Made by a program: the position numbers and the translations under genes. The notes below the pieces were generated by a model that saw nothing but the letters and a program-made list of their open reading frames with translations, searched no databases and was not told where the DNA came from. From contig OZ253956.1 in NCBI GenBank assembly GCA_965267355.1, forward strand, positions 2,604,001 to 2,668,000: a DNA stretch of 64,000 nucleotides, given 5' to 3'. Of this stretch, positions 1-8,796 are shown piece by piece. Position 1 is the stretch's first letter; every line of letters starts with the position of its first letter. The DNA comes from GCA-002793235 sp965267355. GTDB taxonomy: Bacteria; Bacteroidota; Bacteroidia; Flavobacteriales_E; Vicingaceae.

Positions 1-308
1 TTGGTCATAATGAAGTCCATTGGACCTTCAATGGATCTATCAACGTGGGATTCAGCAGCTAAATGTATAACAGCATCAAACTGATATTGTTTAAAGAGAT
101 TATTGATAAATTCAGTATCAACTATATCTCCCTTTACAAATTCGTAATTCGGAGCATTCTCTATATCGGTAAGGTTTGCCAAGTTTCCAGCATAAGTTAA
201 CTTATCAAGATTTACAATTTTATAATCAGGATATTTATTAGCAAATAACCTAACTACATGAGAACCTATAAATCCTGCTCCACCTGTTATTAAAACTGTT
301 TTACTCAT
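1..308 (-). CDS. rfbB: dTDP-glucose 4,6-dehydratase, N-terminal part (cut by window edge)
   Basis: Only the first 102 codons are inside the window; the gene runs off the left edge. Read on the minus strand the protein begins MSKTVLITGGAGFIGSH, the NAD-binding GGxGFIGS loop of extended short-chain dehydrogenases. It continues with LDKLTYAGNLANL and HLAAESHVDRSI, which are diagnostic of RmlB/RfbB rather than of other SDR epimerases. The family converts dTDP-glucose to dTDP-4-keto-6-deoxyglucose, the entry to rhamnose and other deoxysugars. The start codon overlaps the stop of the upstream nucleotide-sugar dehydrogenase by one base (TAATG), so the two are translationally coupled and belong to the same polysaccharide locus. 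Confidence 0.93.
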   Translation of the reverse strand, partial: MSKTVLITGGAGFIGSHVVRLFANKYPDYKIVNLDKLTYAGNLANLTDIENAPNYEFVKGDIVDTEFINNLFKQYQFDAVIHLAAESHVDRSIEGPMDFIMT

Positions 309-1603
309 TATAAACTCCAGTAAGTTAGTTTATTTATTTTTTTCCTATAAATACCTTTTATATCAACTATTACAGGGTTTTCAGATGTAATAGAATCAAA
401 ATACGCTTCATCAAGATTCACGTAATCTTTATGGTTTACAGCAATTACAACTGCATCATAATCATTTGATGGTACTTCAACTAAACCAAAACCATACTCC
501 TCTTTTAGCAACTCAGAATCTGCGTGTGGATCGACAACATCTACATGAGCGCCAAAAGACTTAAACTCATTAACCACATCACACACCTTCGAGTTTCTAA
601 TATCACTAACATCTTCTTTAAATGTAGCACCCATGATTAATACCTTAGATTCACTGATATGTTTACCCGCAGCAATGATTTTCTTTACTGTTTGTTTAGC
701 AGTATAAGCACCCATACTATCATTTACAAAACGACCAGCATTAATAATTTGAGCATGATAACCTAACTCTTTAGCCTTATAGGTTAAATAATAAGGGTCT
801 ACTCCTATACAATGTCCACCTACTAAACCAGGAAAAAATTTTAAGAAATTCCATTTTGTACCGGCAGCCTCTAATACATCATAGGTATTTATTCCTATTC
901 TATTAAAGATTATAGATAGTTCGTTCACTAAAGCAATGTTCAAATCTCTCTGTGTATTCTCAATAATCTTTGCTGCCTCAGCAACCTTAATCGAAGCGGC
1001 TCTATGTACACCCGCTTGAACAACCTCTTCATATACTTTAGCAATTTCTTCTAAAGATTCATCACAACAACCTGATACTACTTTAACTACATTCGTAAGA
1101 GTATGAGTAGTATCTCCCGGGTTAATTCTTTCAGGTGAATAACCAACCATAAAATCATCTCTGAATTTTAACCCCGATACTTCTTCTAACACAGGGATAC
1201 AGTCTTCTTCTGTACATCCTGGATAAACAGTAGATTCGAATACTACATAATCACCTTTCTTGAGAACTTGACCCACAGTCTTAGATGCACCAATTAAAGG
1301 TGTTAAATCCGGTAATTTATGTGAATCGATTGGTGTTGGTACTGCTACTACGAAAAAAGTAACATCTTTTAAATCATCCGTATCTGCCGTAAAATGTATA
1401 TCACACCCCTCAAAAGCTGATGAATCTAATTCTTCACTAGGGTCAATATTATTATGCATCATATCAACGCGCTTTTGATTAATATCAAACCCAACTACTT
1501 GCATAGTTTTAGCAAATTCTAATGCTATTGGTAAACCTACATAGCCTAAACCAATAACACCAATCTTAGTTTCTTTATTTTTTAGTTGATTATATATTCC
1601 CAT
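308..1603 (-). CDS. Nucleotide sugar dehydrogenase, TviB/VipA (UDP-GlcNAc 6-dehydrogenase) type
   Basis: The protein has 431 residues, the usual family length. The N-terminal Rossmann motif GVIGLGYVGLP is at residues 15-25, ESTVYPGCTEE is near 123, and the catalytic-cysteine motif GGHCIGVDPYYL has its cysteine at about 265. The ESTVYPGCTEE and ENTQRDLNIALVNE signatures are those of TviB/VipA/WbpA, enzymes that oxidise C6 of UDP-GlcNAc to UDP-GlcNAcA using NAD. They differ from the UDP-glucose dehydrogenase encoded at 4225-5541. The next genes upstream in the transcript are WbpB- and WbpD-like, which take UDP-GlcNAcA further, so I infer UDP-GlcNAc rather than UDP-GalNAc as substrate. That choice is not proven by sequence alone. 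Confidence 0.9.
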   Translation of the reverse strand: MGIYNQLKNKETKIGVIGLGYVGLPIALEFAKTMQVVGFDINQKRVDMMHNNIDPSEELDSSAFEGCDIHFTADTDDLKDVTFFVVAVPTPIDSHKLPDLTPLIGASKTVGQVLKKGDYVVFESTVYPGCTEEDCIPVLEEVSGLKFRDDFMVGYSPERINPGDTTHTLTNVVKVVSGCCDESLEEIAKVYEEVVQAGVHRAASIKVAEAAKIIENTQRDLNIALVNELSIIFNRIGINTYDVLEAAGTKWNFLKFFPGLVGGHCIGVDPYYLTYKAKELGYHAQIINAGRFVNDSMGAYTAKQTVKKIIAAGKHISESKVLIMGATFKEDVSDIRNSKVCDVVNEFKSFGAHVDVVDPHADSELLKEEYGFGLVEVPSNDYDAVVIAVNHKDYVNLDEAYFDSITSENPVIVDIKGIYRKKINKLTYWSL

Positions 1604-1604
1604 C

Positions 1605-2669
1605 TCAATCTTCTTTTATCTCTAAATTAGAATTCTGTTTTAATAATTTACTATCTCTTAGCTGATATATTCTTTCTATAATTTCAACCACTTTTAACCC
1701 TTCCAAAGCATTTGTAGTTGCTGTAGTTCTTCCTTTTAATGTATCTATTACGTTTTCAATAATGTAATGGTGGTTTGCAGCAGAGCCTTTATATGGACCA
1801 TAATCGTTTGGAGGGTTTGCCTCTGGTAAGTCAGGCATTTCATATCCGTCAATATTACAAACTTCAACCTCATTCATATACTGCCCACCAATTTTCACAC
1901 TTCCTTTTTCCCCTATAATAGTAATACTACTTTCTAGGTTTTGAGTAGCAACAGCAGTTGAGTAATTTAAACACCCCATTCCACCATTCACAAAATCAAA
2001 AGATACAAAACCTGAATCTTCAAAATCTGTTGATTCTTGATGGATAAAATCGTTGAACTTACCTTGAATGTTTTCTATATCACCAAACAGCCAGTACATA
2101 ATATCAATAAAGTGAGAGAACTGTGTATAAAGAGTTCCTCCATCTAAACCTTGTGTTCCTTTCCATCCTCCAGGCTTGTAATACCTGCTATCTCTATTCC
2201 AGTAACAGTTCAACTGCACCATAAAAATATTACCAAGTATTTTCTTTTCAATCACTTCTTTAATCCATACAGAAGGAGGAGAATAACGATTTTGCATTAC
2301 CGCAAAAACATGCTTATGATTATTTAAAGCTTTAAATATAACCTGTTCGCATTTTGCTTTTGACAGCCCAATAGGTTTTTCAACCACCACATGATAACCA
2401 TTATCTAAAGCCAAAGAAGCTTGATCTGAGTGCATTCCATTTGGAGTACAAATATTTACAACATCTATATCTAATTTGGCAGCCATTAAATCTTCAATAC
2501 TATTGTAAAAAGGAACTTCATATTTTTCAATTCTAAGTCCCTCTTGAGAATATGAATCACACAAGGCAACTAATTCAGCTTCATCATTACCAATAATCAT
2601 TTCGGCATGACGCTTACCAATGTGACCACAACCTACAACTGCAAACTTTATTTTATGATTATCAGTCAT
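1605..2669 (-). CDS. Gfo/Idh/MocA oxidoreductase, WbpB-like (UDP-GlcNAcA 3-dehydrogenase)
   Basis: The protein has 354 residues. An N-terminal Rossmann fold carries VVGCGHIGKRHAEMI near residues 11-25, and the family EKPIGLSK motif lies near 97-104 (the lysine of EKP is catalytic in Gfo/Idh/MocA proteins). The C-terminal substrate domain contains GGTLYTQFSHFIDIMYWLFGD, typical of WbpB. WbpB oxidises the C3 hydroxyl of UDP-GlcNAc-uronate to give the 3-keto sugar for transamination. One base separates it from the dehydrogenase below it, and its neighbours are the TviB-like, WbpD-like and (at 5538) WbpE-like genes, which supports this role over a generic dehydrogenase. Confidence 0.87.
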   Translation of the reverse strand: MTDNHKIKFAVVGCGHIGKRHAEMIIGNDEAELVALCDSYSQEGLRIEKYEVPFYNSIEDLMAAKLDIDVVNICTPNGMHSDQASLALDNGYHVVVEKPIGLSKAKCEQVIFKALNNHKHVFAVMQNRYSPPSVWIKEVIEKKILGNIFMVQLNCYWNRDSRYYKPGGWKGTQGLDGGTLYTQFSHFIDIMYWLFGDIENIQGKFNDFIHQESTDFEDSGFVSFDFVNGGMGCLNYSTAVATQNLESSITIIGEKGSVKIGGQYMNEVEVCNIDGYEMPDLPEANPPNDYGPYKGSAANHHYIIENVIDTLKGRTTATTNALEGLKVVEIIERIYQLRDSKLLKQNSNLEIKED

Positions 2670-2672
2670 TTA

Positions 2673-3242
2673 CTATAATTTTACAACACTATTGTTTTCA
2701 AATTTATACTTTTCTCCGCTTTCTGAACATTCTGCCATATCATTTTCATCAAATTCTAATCTATGACCGTATTCACTTATCCAACCCAATTGTTTTGCAG
2801 GATTACCAACAACTAAAGCATAAGGAGGAACATTTTTAGTTACTACAGCTCCTGCACCAATAAATGCATACTCTCCAATATCATGTCCGCAAACGATTGT
2901 TGCATTAGCACCAATGCTTGCTCCTTTTTTAACAGTGGTTTCAGCATACTCACCTCTTCTATTTACTGCACTTCTTGGATTAGTTACGTTAGTAAAAACC
3001 ATTGAAGGGCCAAGAAATACATCATCTTCACAAACTACCCCTGTATAAATAGAAACATTATTCTGGACTTTTACATTTTTACCCAACACAACATCTGGTG
3101 AAATCACCACATTTTGACCAATATTACAGTTCTCTCCAATTACACAATTGGACATAATATGAGAAAAATGCCATATTTTAGTTCCTTCACCAATTTGGCA
3201 ATCTTCATCTATAACAGCTGTTTCATGACTAAAATAACTCAT
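2673..3242 (-). CDS. Left-handed beta-helix N-acetyltransferase, WbpD-like
   Basis: The protein has 189 residues and is built almost entirely of hexapeptide repeats (IGEGTKIWHFSHI, VIGENCNIGQNVVI, IGANATIVCGHDIGEYAFIG), giving a left-handed beta helix. The IWHFSHI start and the MVFTNVTNPRSAVNRRGEY loop match WbpD/WlbB acetyltransferases, which put an acetyl group on the 3-amino group of UDP-GlcNAc3NA. The C-terminal tail, GNPAKQLGWISEYGHRLEF, is also family-typical. The ATG overlaps the stop of the UXS gene by one base. With WbpE (5538) and WbpB (1605) it completes the UDP-GlcNAc3NAcA branch. Generic sugar O-acetyltransferase is the less likely alternative. Confidence 0.87.
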   Translation of the reverse strand: MSYFSHETAVIDEDCQIGEGTKIWHFSHIMSNCVIGENCNIGQNVVISPDVVLGKNVKVQNNVSIYTGVVCEDDVFLGPSMVFTNVTNPRSAVNRRGEYAETTVKKGASIGANATIVCGHDIGEYAFIGAGAVVTKNVPPYALVVGNPAKQLGWISEYGHRLEFDENDMAECSESGEKYKFENNSVVKL

Positions 3243-4225
3243 TACCTTACGTATTTTTCGAAATTTTTATGCTCTACTTTATTGAGTTCCTCTTCACTTA
3301 AATTTCTAAAGTAATCATAAGTAATATTTAGTCCCTCTGTTCTACTAACTTTTGGTTCCCATCCTAAGAGAGATTTAGCTTTATCAATATTTGGCTGACG
3401 TTGCATAGGGTCATTTACAGGTAAATCTTTATAAATAATCTTTTGATCTGTACCTGTTAATGCAATAATTTCTTTTGCAAAATCTAAAATGGTAATTTCA
3501 TCAGGATTACCAATATTAATAGGTAAAGTATAATCAGAATGCAATAACCTGTATATTCCTTCAATCAAATCATCCACATAGCAAAAAGAACGGGTTTGCG
3601 ATCCATCACCAAATACGGTCAAATCCTCTCCTCTTAATGCTTGTCCAATAAAAGCAGGTAGTACTCTACCATCATTTAAACGCATGCGAGGACCATAAGT
3701 GTTAAATATCCGTACTATTCTGGTTTCTACACTATGGTATGTGTGATAAGCCATTGTAATAGCTTCCTGAAAACGCTTAGCTTCATCGTAAACTCCTCTT
3801 GGTCCAATTGGGTTAACATTTCCATAGTACTCTTCTGTTTGTGGATGAACCAATGGATCACCATAAACTTCTGAAGTAGATGCAATTAACATTCTTGCTC
3901 CTTTTACTCTCGCTAACCCTAATAAATTATGGGTTCCCAGAGAACCTACTTTTAGTGTTTGGATAGGAATTTTTAAATAATCAATTGGGCTTGCAGGTGA
4001 AGCAAAATGCAAAATGTAATCTAGTTTACCGGAAACGTGAACAAAATTGGAAACATCATGATGATGAAACTCAAAGTATTCTAATGGAAATAAATGTTCT
4101 ATGTTTTTTAAATCGCCCGTAATTAGGTTATCCATACCAATTACGTGATAACCTTCTTTAATAAATCTATCACATAAATGAGAGCCTAAAAAACCTGCTG
4201 CTCCTGTTATTAAAACTCTTTTCAT
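3242..4225 (-). CDS. UDP-glucuronate decarboxylase (UDP-xylose synthase) type SDR
   Basis: The protein has 327 residues and is an extended SDR. The NAD loop ITGAAGFLGSHL is at 6-17, ASTSEVYGDP at 115-124 and the catalytic YDEAK at 146-150. The stretches SPASPIDYLKIPIQTLKVG, FNTYGPRM and VDDLIEGIYRL are characteristic of UXS, which decarboxylates UDP-glucuronate through a 4-keto intermediate to UDP-xylose. The UDP-glucose dehydrogenase directly upstream in the same transcript (one base overlap) would make its substrate, so the pair forms a complete UDP-glucose to UDP-xylose route placed within the WbpB/D/E genes. A soluble cytoplasmic enzyme is expected; I see no membrane segment. Confidence 0.91.
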   Translation of the reverse strand: MKRVLITGAAGFLGSHLCDRFIKEGYHVIGMDNLITGDLKNIEHLFPLEYFEFHHHDVSNFVHVSGKLDYILHFASPASPIDYLKIPIQTLKVGSLGTHNLLGLARVKGARMLIASTSEVYGDPLVHPQTEEYYGNVNPIGPRGVYDEAKRFQEAITMAYHTYHSVETRIVRIFNTYGPRMRLNDGRVLPAFIGQALRGEDLTVFGDGSQTRSFCYVDDLIEGIYRLLHSDYTLPINIGNPDEITILDFAKEIIALTGTDQKIIYKDLPVNDPMQRQPNIDKAKSLLGWEPKVSRTEGLNITYDYFRNLSEEELNKVEHKNFEKYVR

Positions 4226-5541
4226 TATCCTCCAACTAAAATTCTACCTATACTACTATAATAAAAACCTAAATCTTTCATTTCTTCAATATCATAAAGG
4301 TTTCTACCATCAAAAATTACCTTCTGATTCATCTTTTTTGCTAAAACTTCAAAATCTGGGTTTCTGAAAACCTGCCATTCTGTAGCAATAACTAAAGCAT
4401 CAGCCTTTTCAATAGTTTCATCTCTATTAGTTGCAAATGTAATCTTATCACCGTACTTTGCTTTCACATTTTCCATTGCTTCAGGATCAAATGCAGTTAT
4501 ATTCGCACCTTCTTGCAATAATTCTTTAATAATGTACAATGCTGGTGCTTCTCTAATATCATCCGTATCTGGCTTAAATGCCAAGCCCCATAAAGCTATA
4601 TTTTTACCTTTTAAATCTCCTTTGAAATAATCTTTAATCTTAGGAACAATAATGGTCTTTTGTTTCTCATTCACATCCATTACTGAATCTAAAATTTCAA
4701 AATTATACCCATATTCTTTTCCTGATTTAGCCAATGCTTGTACATCTTTAGGAAAACAACTACCACCATAACCAATACCTGGAAATAAAAATCTTTTACC
4801 TATTCTAGTATCAGAACCAATTCCAATTCTTACCATATCCACATCTGCCCCAACTTTCTCGCAAAAGTTAGCTATCTCATTCATAAACGTAATTTTTGTT
4901 GCTAAGAATGAGTTAGCCGCATACTTAGTTAATTCAGCTGATTTTTCATCCATAAAAATGATAGGATTACCTTGTCTGACATAAGGCTTATAAAGATGTT
5001 CCATAATTTCTCTAGCTTTAGTCGAACTAGTTCCTACAACAACTCTATCAGGTTTTAAGAAATCATCAACTGCATACCCTTCTCTTAGAAACTCAGGGTT
5101 CGATACCACATCAAATAAATCTTCTGAAAGGTTCTTAGCTAAAACAGCTGATACTTTATCTGCTGTGCCAACAGGAACGGTACTTTTATCTACAATAACC
5201 TTATAATCAGTAATTATTTTACTTAAGTCATCAGCAACTCCCAAAATATATGATAAATCAGCTGAACCATCTTCATCTGGAGGTGTTGGCAATGCCAGAA
5301 AAATTATTTTAGCATCTTCTATTGCTTCAGCTAAATCTGTAGTAAATTTTAACCTTCCTTGTTTTATGTTTCTTTCAAACAAAACATCCAAATGTGGTTC
5401 GTAAATAGGGACCACACCATTTCTCATCTTTTCAACTTTACTTTCATCTATATCAACACAAACTACATCGTTTCCTGTTTCGGCAAAGCATGTACCTGTA
5501 ACCAAACCAACATATCCTGTTCCTACTACTGCTATCTTCAT
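4225..5541 (-). CDS. ugd: UDP-glucose 6-dehydrogenase
   Basis: The protein has 438 residues, full length for the family. It shows the Rossmann motif VGTGYVGLVTGTCFAE at the N-terminus, DKSTVPVGTADKV near 118, SNPEFLREGYAVDDF near 147 and the active-site GYGGSCFPKDVQA with the nucleophilic cysteine at about 262. It oxidises UDP-glucose twice with NAD to UDP-glucuronate. That product can feed the neighbouring UXS gene and be used directly in polysaccharide. It overlaps the upstream aminotransferase stop by four bases (ATGA) and the downstream UXS start by one, so this is a tight operon. Confidence 0.95.
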   Translation of the reverse strand: MKIAVVGTGYVGLVTGTCFAETGNDVVCVDIDESKVEKMRNGVVPIYEPHLDVLFERNIKQGRLKFTTDLAEAIEDAKIIFLALPTPPDEDGSADLSYILGVADDLSKIITDYKVIVDKSTVPVGTADKVSAVLAKNLSEDLFDVVSNPEFLREGYAVDDFLKPDRVVVGTSSTKAREIMEHLYKPYVRQGNPIIFMDEKSAELTKYAANSFLATKITFMNEIANFCEKVGADVDMVRIGIGSDTRIGKRFLFPGIGYGGSCFPKDVQALAKSGKEYGYNFEILDSVMDVNEKQKTIIVPKIKDYFKGDLKGKNIALWGLAFKPDTDDIREAPALYIIKELLQEGANITAFDPEAMENVKAKYGDKITFATNRDETIEKADALVIATEWQVFRNPDFEVLAKKMNQKVIFDGRNLYDIEEMKDLGFYYSSIGRILVGG

Positions 5542-6674
5542 TTTTTTGTACTTATAAATTCTTTAACTAATTCTGTTATATAAATTAATTGTTCCTCTGT
5601 TAACTCTGTGTGCATTGGTAAGGAAAACACTGATTTACACAAAGCATTTGTCACCTCAAAGTCTTCGTCTTTCATCTGTACTGTTTTATATGCTTCTTGT
5701 GTATGCAATGGAACTGGATAATAAATCATACAAGGGACACCTTTTTCTTTTAAAAATGCTTGTAATTCGAAGTTATCTATTCCACAGCCTACTAATGTAT
5801 ATTGATGAAACACATGGGTAGATTTTAAATCTCTTATTGGTGTTCTAATTTCTTCAACATCTTCAAATGCATTGTCATAAAATTCCGCTGCTATATTTCT
5901 AGCTTTGCAATAAGCATCTAATTGCTTTAGTTTAACTTGTAAAATAGCAGCTTGTATTGTATCCAATCTGGAGTTTACCCCTAACCTTTCGTAATAATAT
6001 CGCTCCCCCATTCCATGATTAACAATCGAGTTGCAAATTTCTGCTAACTCATCATCATTAGTAAATAAAGCTCCTCCATCACCATAGCAACCTAAATTTT
6101 TAGATGGAAAAAATGAGGTTGTTCCGATGTCTCCTATTGTTCCTGCTTTCTTAATTTCTCCATTTTCAAAATTATATTCAGCACCAATAGCCTGAGCAGT
6201 ATCTTCAACTACATAAAGTTGATGTTCTCTGGCTATTTGCATTATCTCCTCCATATTAGCACATTGCCCAAATAAATGAACAGGAACAATGGCTTTAGTC
6301 TTTGGTGTGATTACACTTTTTAACTTCTCTGTATCTATACAAAAAGTATGAGGGTTAACATCGACCAATACAGGGGTTAATTGTAAAAGACCTATAACCT
6401 CTACCGTAGCAGCAAAAGTAAAGTCAGATGTAATCACTTCATCACCAGGTTTTAATCCAAGAGCCATTAATGCTATTTGTAAAGCATCTGTTCCGTTAGC
6501 ACACGGAATTACATGTTTTACATCTAAATAATCTTCTAAATCTTTTTGAAATGCTTTTACCTGAGGACCTCTTATATAGGCTGTAGATTCCACCACATCC
6601 ATAATGGCTTTATCTACTTCATCTTTAATCTTTAGGTACTGACCCTTTAGGTCAACCATCTGAATATCTTGCAT
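5538..6674 (-). CDS. DegT/DnrJ/EryC1/StrS sugar aminotransferase, WbpE-like
   Basis: This is a PLP-dependent aminotransferase of about 378 residues. ANGTDALQIALMALGLKPGDEV is near residues 59-80, VVEDTAQAIGAE carries the ring-stacking Asp, and SFFPSKNLGCYGDGG carries the Schiff-base lysine at about 192. WbpE transfers an amino group from glutamate to the 3-keto sugar made by WbpB. I chose the ATG at 6674; a TTG nine bases upstream is possible, as is an internal Met five codons in. It is the first gene of the minus-strand operon that runs off the left edge, so the promoter should lie in 6675-6800, shared with the divergent gene at 6805. Confidence 0.88.
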   Translation of the reverse strand: MQDIQMVDLKGQYLKIKDEVDKAIMDVVESTAYIRGPQVKAFQKDLEDYLDVKHVIPCANGTDALQIALMALGLKPGDEVITSDFTFAATVEVIGLLQLTPVLVDVNPHTFCIDTEKLKSVITPKTKAIVPVHLFGQCANMEEIMQIAREHQLYVVEDTAQAIGAEYNFENGEIKKAGTIGDIGTTSFFPSKNLGCYGDGGALFTNDDELAEICNSIVNHGMGERYYYERLGVNSRLDTIQAAILQVKLKQLDAYCKARNIAAEFYDNAFEDVEEIRTPIRDLKSTHVFHQYTLVGCGIDNFELQAFLKEKGVPCMIYYPVPLHTQEAYKTVQMKDEDFEVTNALCKSVFSLPMHTELTEEQLIYITELVKEFISTKK

Positions 6675-6804
6675 TGAATTCAAATCTCTGTTTTGGTAAG
6701 CAGCTAAATTAATTAAAATGTAGCTTATATAAATGTAAATTCACCTATTAACGAACAAGCAGTAATATTAGTTGATTTTATTCGTTATTTTGCATTCCAT
6801 CAAG

Positions 6805-7566
6805 ATGAAAAGTTTATTTTCCATACTGCTGATTATAGCTACACAAGTTGCATTTTCTCAATTTGTTATCGAAAAAAAAGAAGTGCCTGATTCTGCTTAC
6901 ACTATTCCAATGTTTCAAGCTTCTTATGCTTACCAGTGGCCTGGTGCAGAAATGGCTGACCGATTTTCATCCAACAGTAACGTAGGTGCAAGCATTACAG
7001 TAAAAACCAAGAAAGGCTGGTATTACGGCATTAAAGGTAACTTTATTTGGGGAGGATCAGTTCAAGACCCTACTATATTATCTAACATTGCAACGAGTGA
7101 TGGCAGCGTTATTGATAATGAAGGCAGATTAACGGATATTTACCTTGGTCAAAGAGGCTCTTCCTTTTTCTTGGTTGGTGGTAAAATGTTTAATGTACTT
7201 TCCCCAAACAAAAATTCGGGTGTTTTAGCGTATGCGGGCTTTGGTACGTTGCAGCATAAAATCAGTATAAAATTTGAGGATGATATTGTTGCTTTAAGTG
7301 ATGAATATAAAAAAGGATATGATAGGTTTTCTGTTGGTTATGCAGCCAATGCCTTTGTAGGATATTTGTTTTTGAGTAAGAATCGCTTAATCAACTTTTT
7401 TGGTGGTTTTGATTATACTGTAGGTTGGACTAAAAACTTGAGAAAATACAATTACGATACCCAGCAAGAAGATACTAAAAGACACACCAACACCTTATAT
7501 GGAGTAAGGGTTGGTTGGATAATCAGATTAAACAGAAGGCAGACTCAGGAGTACTATTACAATTAA
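6805..7566 (+). CDS. Exported outer-membrane-type hypothetical protein
   Basis: The protein has 253 residues from the ATG at 6805. It begins MKSLFSILLIIATQVAFSQ, a clear signal peptide, so the in-frame TTG at 6772 is an unlikely start. A TTATTTTG box at 6785-6792, one base off the Bacteroidota -7 consensus, also sits between the two. The mature part has alternating hydrophobic and glycine/aromatic strands (GWYYGIKGNFIWGG, GVLAYAGFGTLQHKISI, YGVRVGWIIRLNRR) and no conserved catalytic motif, as expected of a small beta barrel. The stop directly abuts the waaA start, so it is probably co-transcribed with LPS core synthesis. I do not recognise a named family. Confidence 0.7.
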   Translation: MKSLFSILLIIATQVAFSQFVIEKKEVPDSAYTIPMFQASYAYQWPGAEMADRFSSNSNVGASITVKTKKGWYYGIKGNFIWGGSVQDPTILSNIATSDGSVIDNEGRLTDIYLGQRGSSFFLVGGKMFNVLSPNKNSGVLAYAGFGTLQHKISIKFEDDIVALSDEYKKGYDRFSVGYAANAFVGYLFLSKNRLINFFGGFDYTVGWTKNLRKYNYDTQQEDTKRHTNTLYGVRVGWIIRLNRRQTQEYYYN

Positions 7567-8796
7567 ATGATCTTGTTTTACCAAATACCTATCTACTTTT
7601 ACTTATTTGCTGTAAAAATTGCTGCTTTATTTAACTCAAAAGCTAAACTTTGGGTTGATGGAAGAAAAAACCTTATCTCTAACATTCAAAAAACTGTTAA
7701 TCCTAATGATGATATTTATTGGTTTCATTGTGCAAGTTTGGGTGAATATGAGCAAGGAAAGCCTCTTATTGAGCAATTAAAAGCTCATAATAAATCATTA
7801 AAAGTATTAGTTACTTTCTTTTCTCCATCAGGTTACGAGCAACGAAAAAACGACTCACTTATTGATTATTGTTTTTACCTGCCTTTTGATTCAAAAAAGA
7901 ATGCTAAACAGTTTATTGAAACCATTCAGCCAAAAAAAGCATTTTTTATCAAATACGAATTTTGGTTTTTTTACTTACAGGAGTTAGCATCAAACAACAT
8001 CCCTACTTATTTAATTTCTGGTGTTTTCAGAAAAGAGCAACTATTTTTTAAATGGTATGGAGCTACGCATAAAAAAATGTTACAATTTTTCACACACTTC
8101 TTTTTACAAAATGAACGTTCTGAAGAACTACTTCACCAACTAGAAATTACCAATACTACCGTAACAGGTGATACGCGTATTGACCGTGTTTACAAAAACT
8201 CACTCAAGCCAGAAAAATTACCACTAATAAAGAAGTTTAAAGCAGGTAACAAAATCATTATTGCGGGTAGTTCTTGGGATAACGAGGAAAAAATAATTTG
8301 TGATTACATCAAATCTTCCGACAAAGAATTTAAATACATAATTGCTCCACATGATGTAAGTAAAACCCGAATTAAATCCATTGAAAAACTACTTGGAGAT
8401 AGTAATTACATCAAGTATTCAGAAGCTAATGATGATAACATTGCTCAGCACATAATTCTGATTATTGATAATATTGGAATTTTAGCAAACACTTATCAAT
8501 ACACTGATATTGCTTTTATTGGTGGTGGTTTTAAAGGGGCTTTACACAATGTGTTAGAACCAGCCAGTTTTGGCAATGTGTTACTATTTGGGAAAAAACA
8601 CAGCAAGTTTCACGAAGCTGAAGATTTACTAACCAATAACGCTGCTTATGAGATTAGTTATACCGATGATTTAATTGCTTCCATCAACCATCTGTTGATT
8701 GATGAGAATCTTAAACAAGCCCAGTTGGCTGCAAAAAATTACATCGAGAATGGTATTGGTGCTTCTGATAAAATTATTGAAGCAATTAATCAATAA
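7567..8796 (+). CDS. waaA: 3-deoxy-D-manno-octulosonic acid (Kdo) transferase
   Basis: The protein has 409 residues, close to the 400-425 of WaaA/KdtA. A hydrophobic N-terminal anchor (IPIYFYLFAVKIAALF) is followed by WFHCASLGEYEQGKPL near 53-68, containing the catalytic glutamate of the GE motif. The nucleotide-sugar domain carries IIAGSSWDNEEKII and EPASFGNVLLFGKKHSKFHEAEDL. It transfers Kdo from CMP-Kdo to lipid A precursor at the inner face of the cytoplasmic membrane. The ATG follows the preceding stop with no gap. The last 11 bases overlap the convergent helicase gene. Confidence 0.93.
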   Translation: MILFYQIPIYFYLFAVKIAALFNSKAKLWVDGRKNLISNIQKTVNPNDDIYWFHCASLGEYEQGKPLIEQLKAHNKSLKVLVTFFSPSGYEQRKNDSLIDYCFYLPFDSKKNAKQFIETIQPKKAFFIKYEFWFFYLQELASNNIPTYLISGVFRKEQLFFKWYGATHKKMLQFFTHFFLQNERSEELLHQLEITNTTVTGDTRIDRVYKNSLKPEKLPLIKKFKAGNKIIIAGSSWDNEEKIICDYIKSSDKEFKYIIAPHDVSKTRIKSIEKLLGDSNYIKYSEANDDNIAQHIILIIDNIGILANTYQYTDIAFIGGGFKGALHNVLEPASFGNVLLFGKKHSKFHEAEDLLTNNAAYEISYTDDLIASINHLLIDENLKQAQLAAKNYIENGIGASDKIIEAINQ

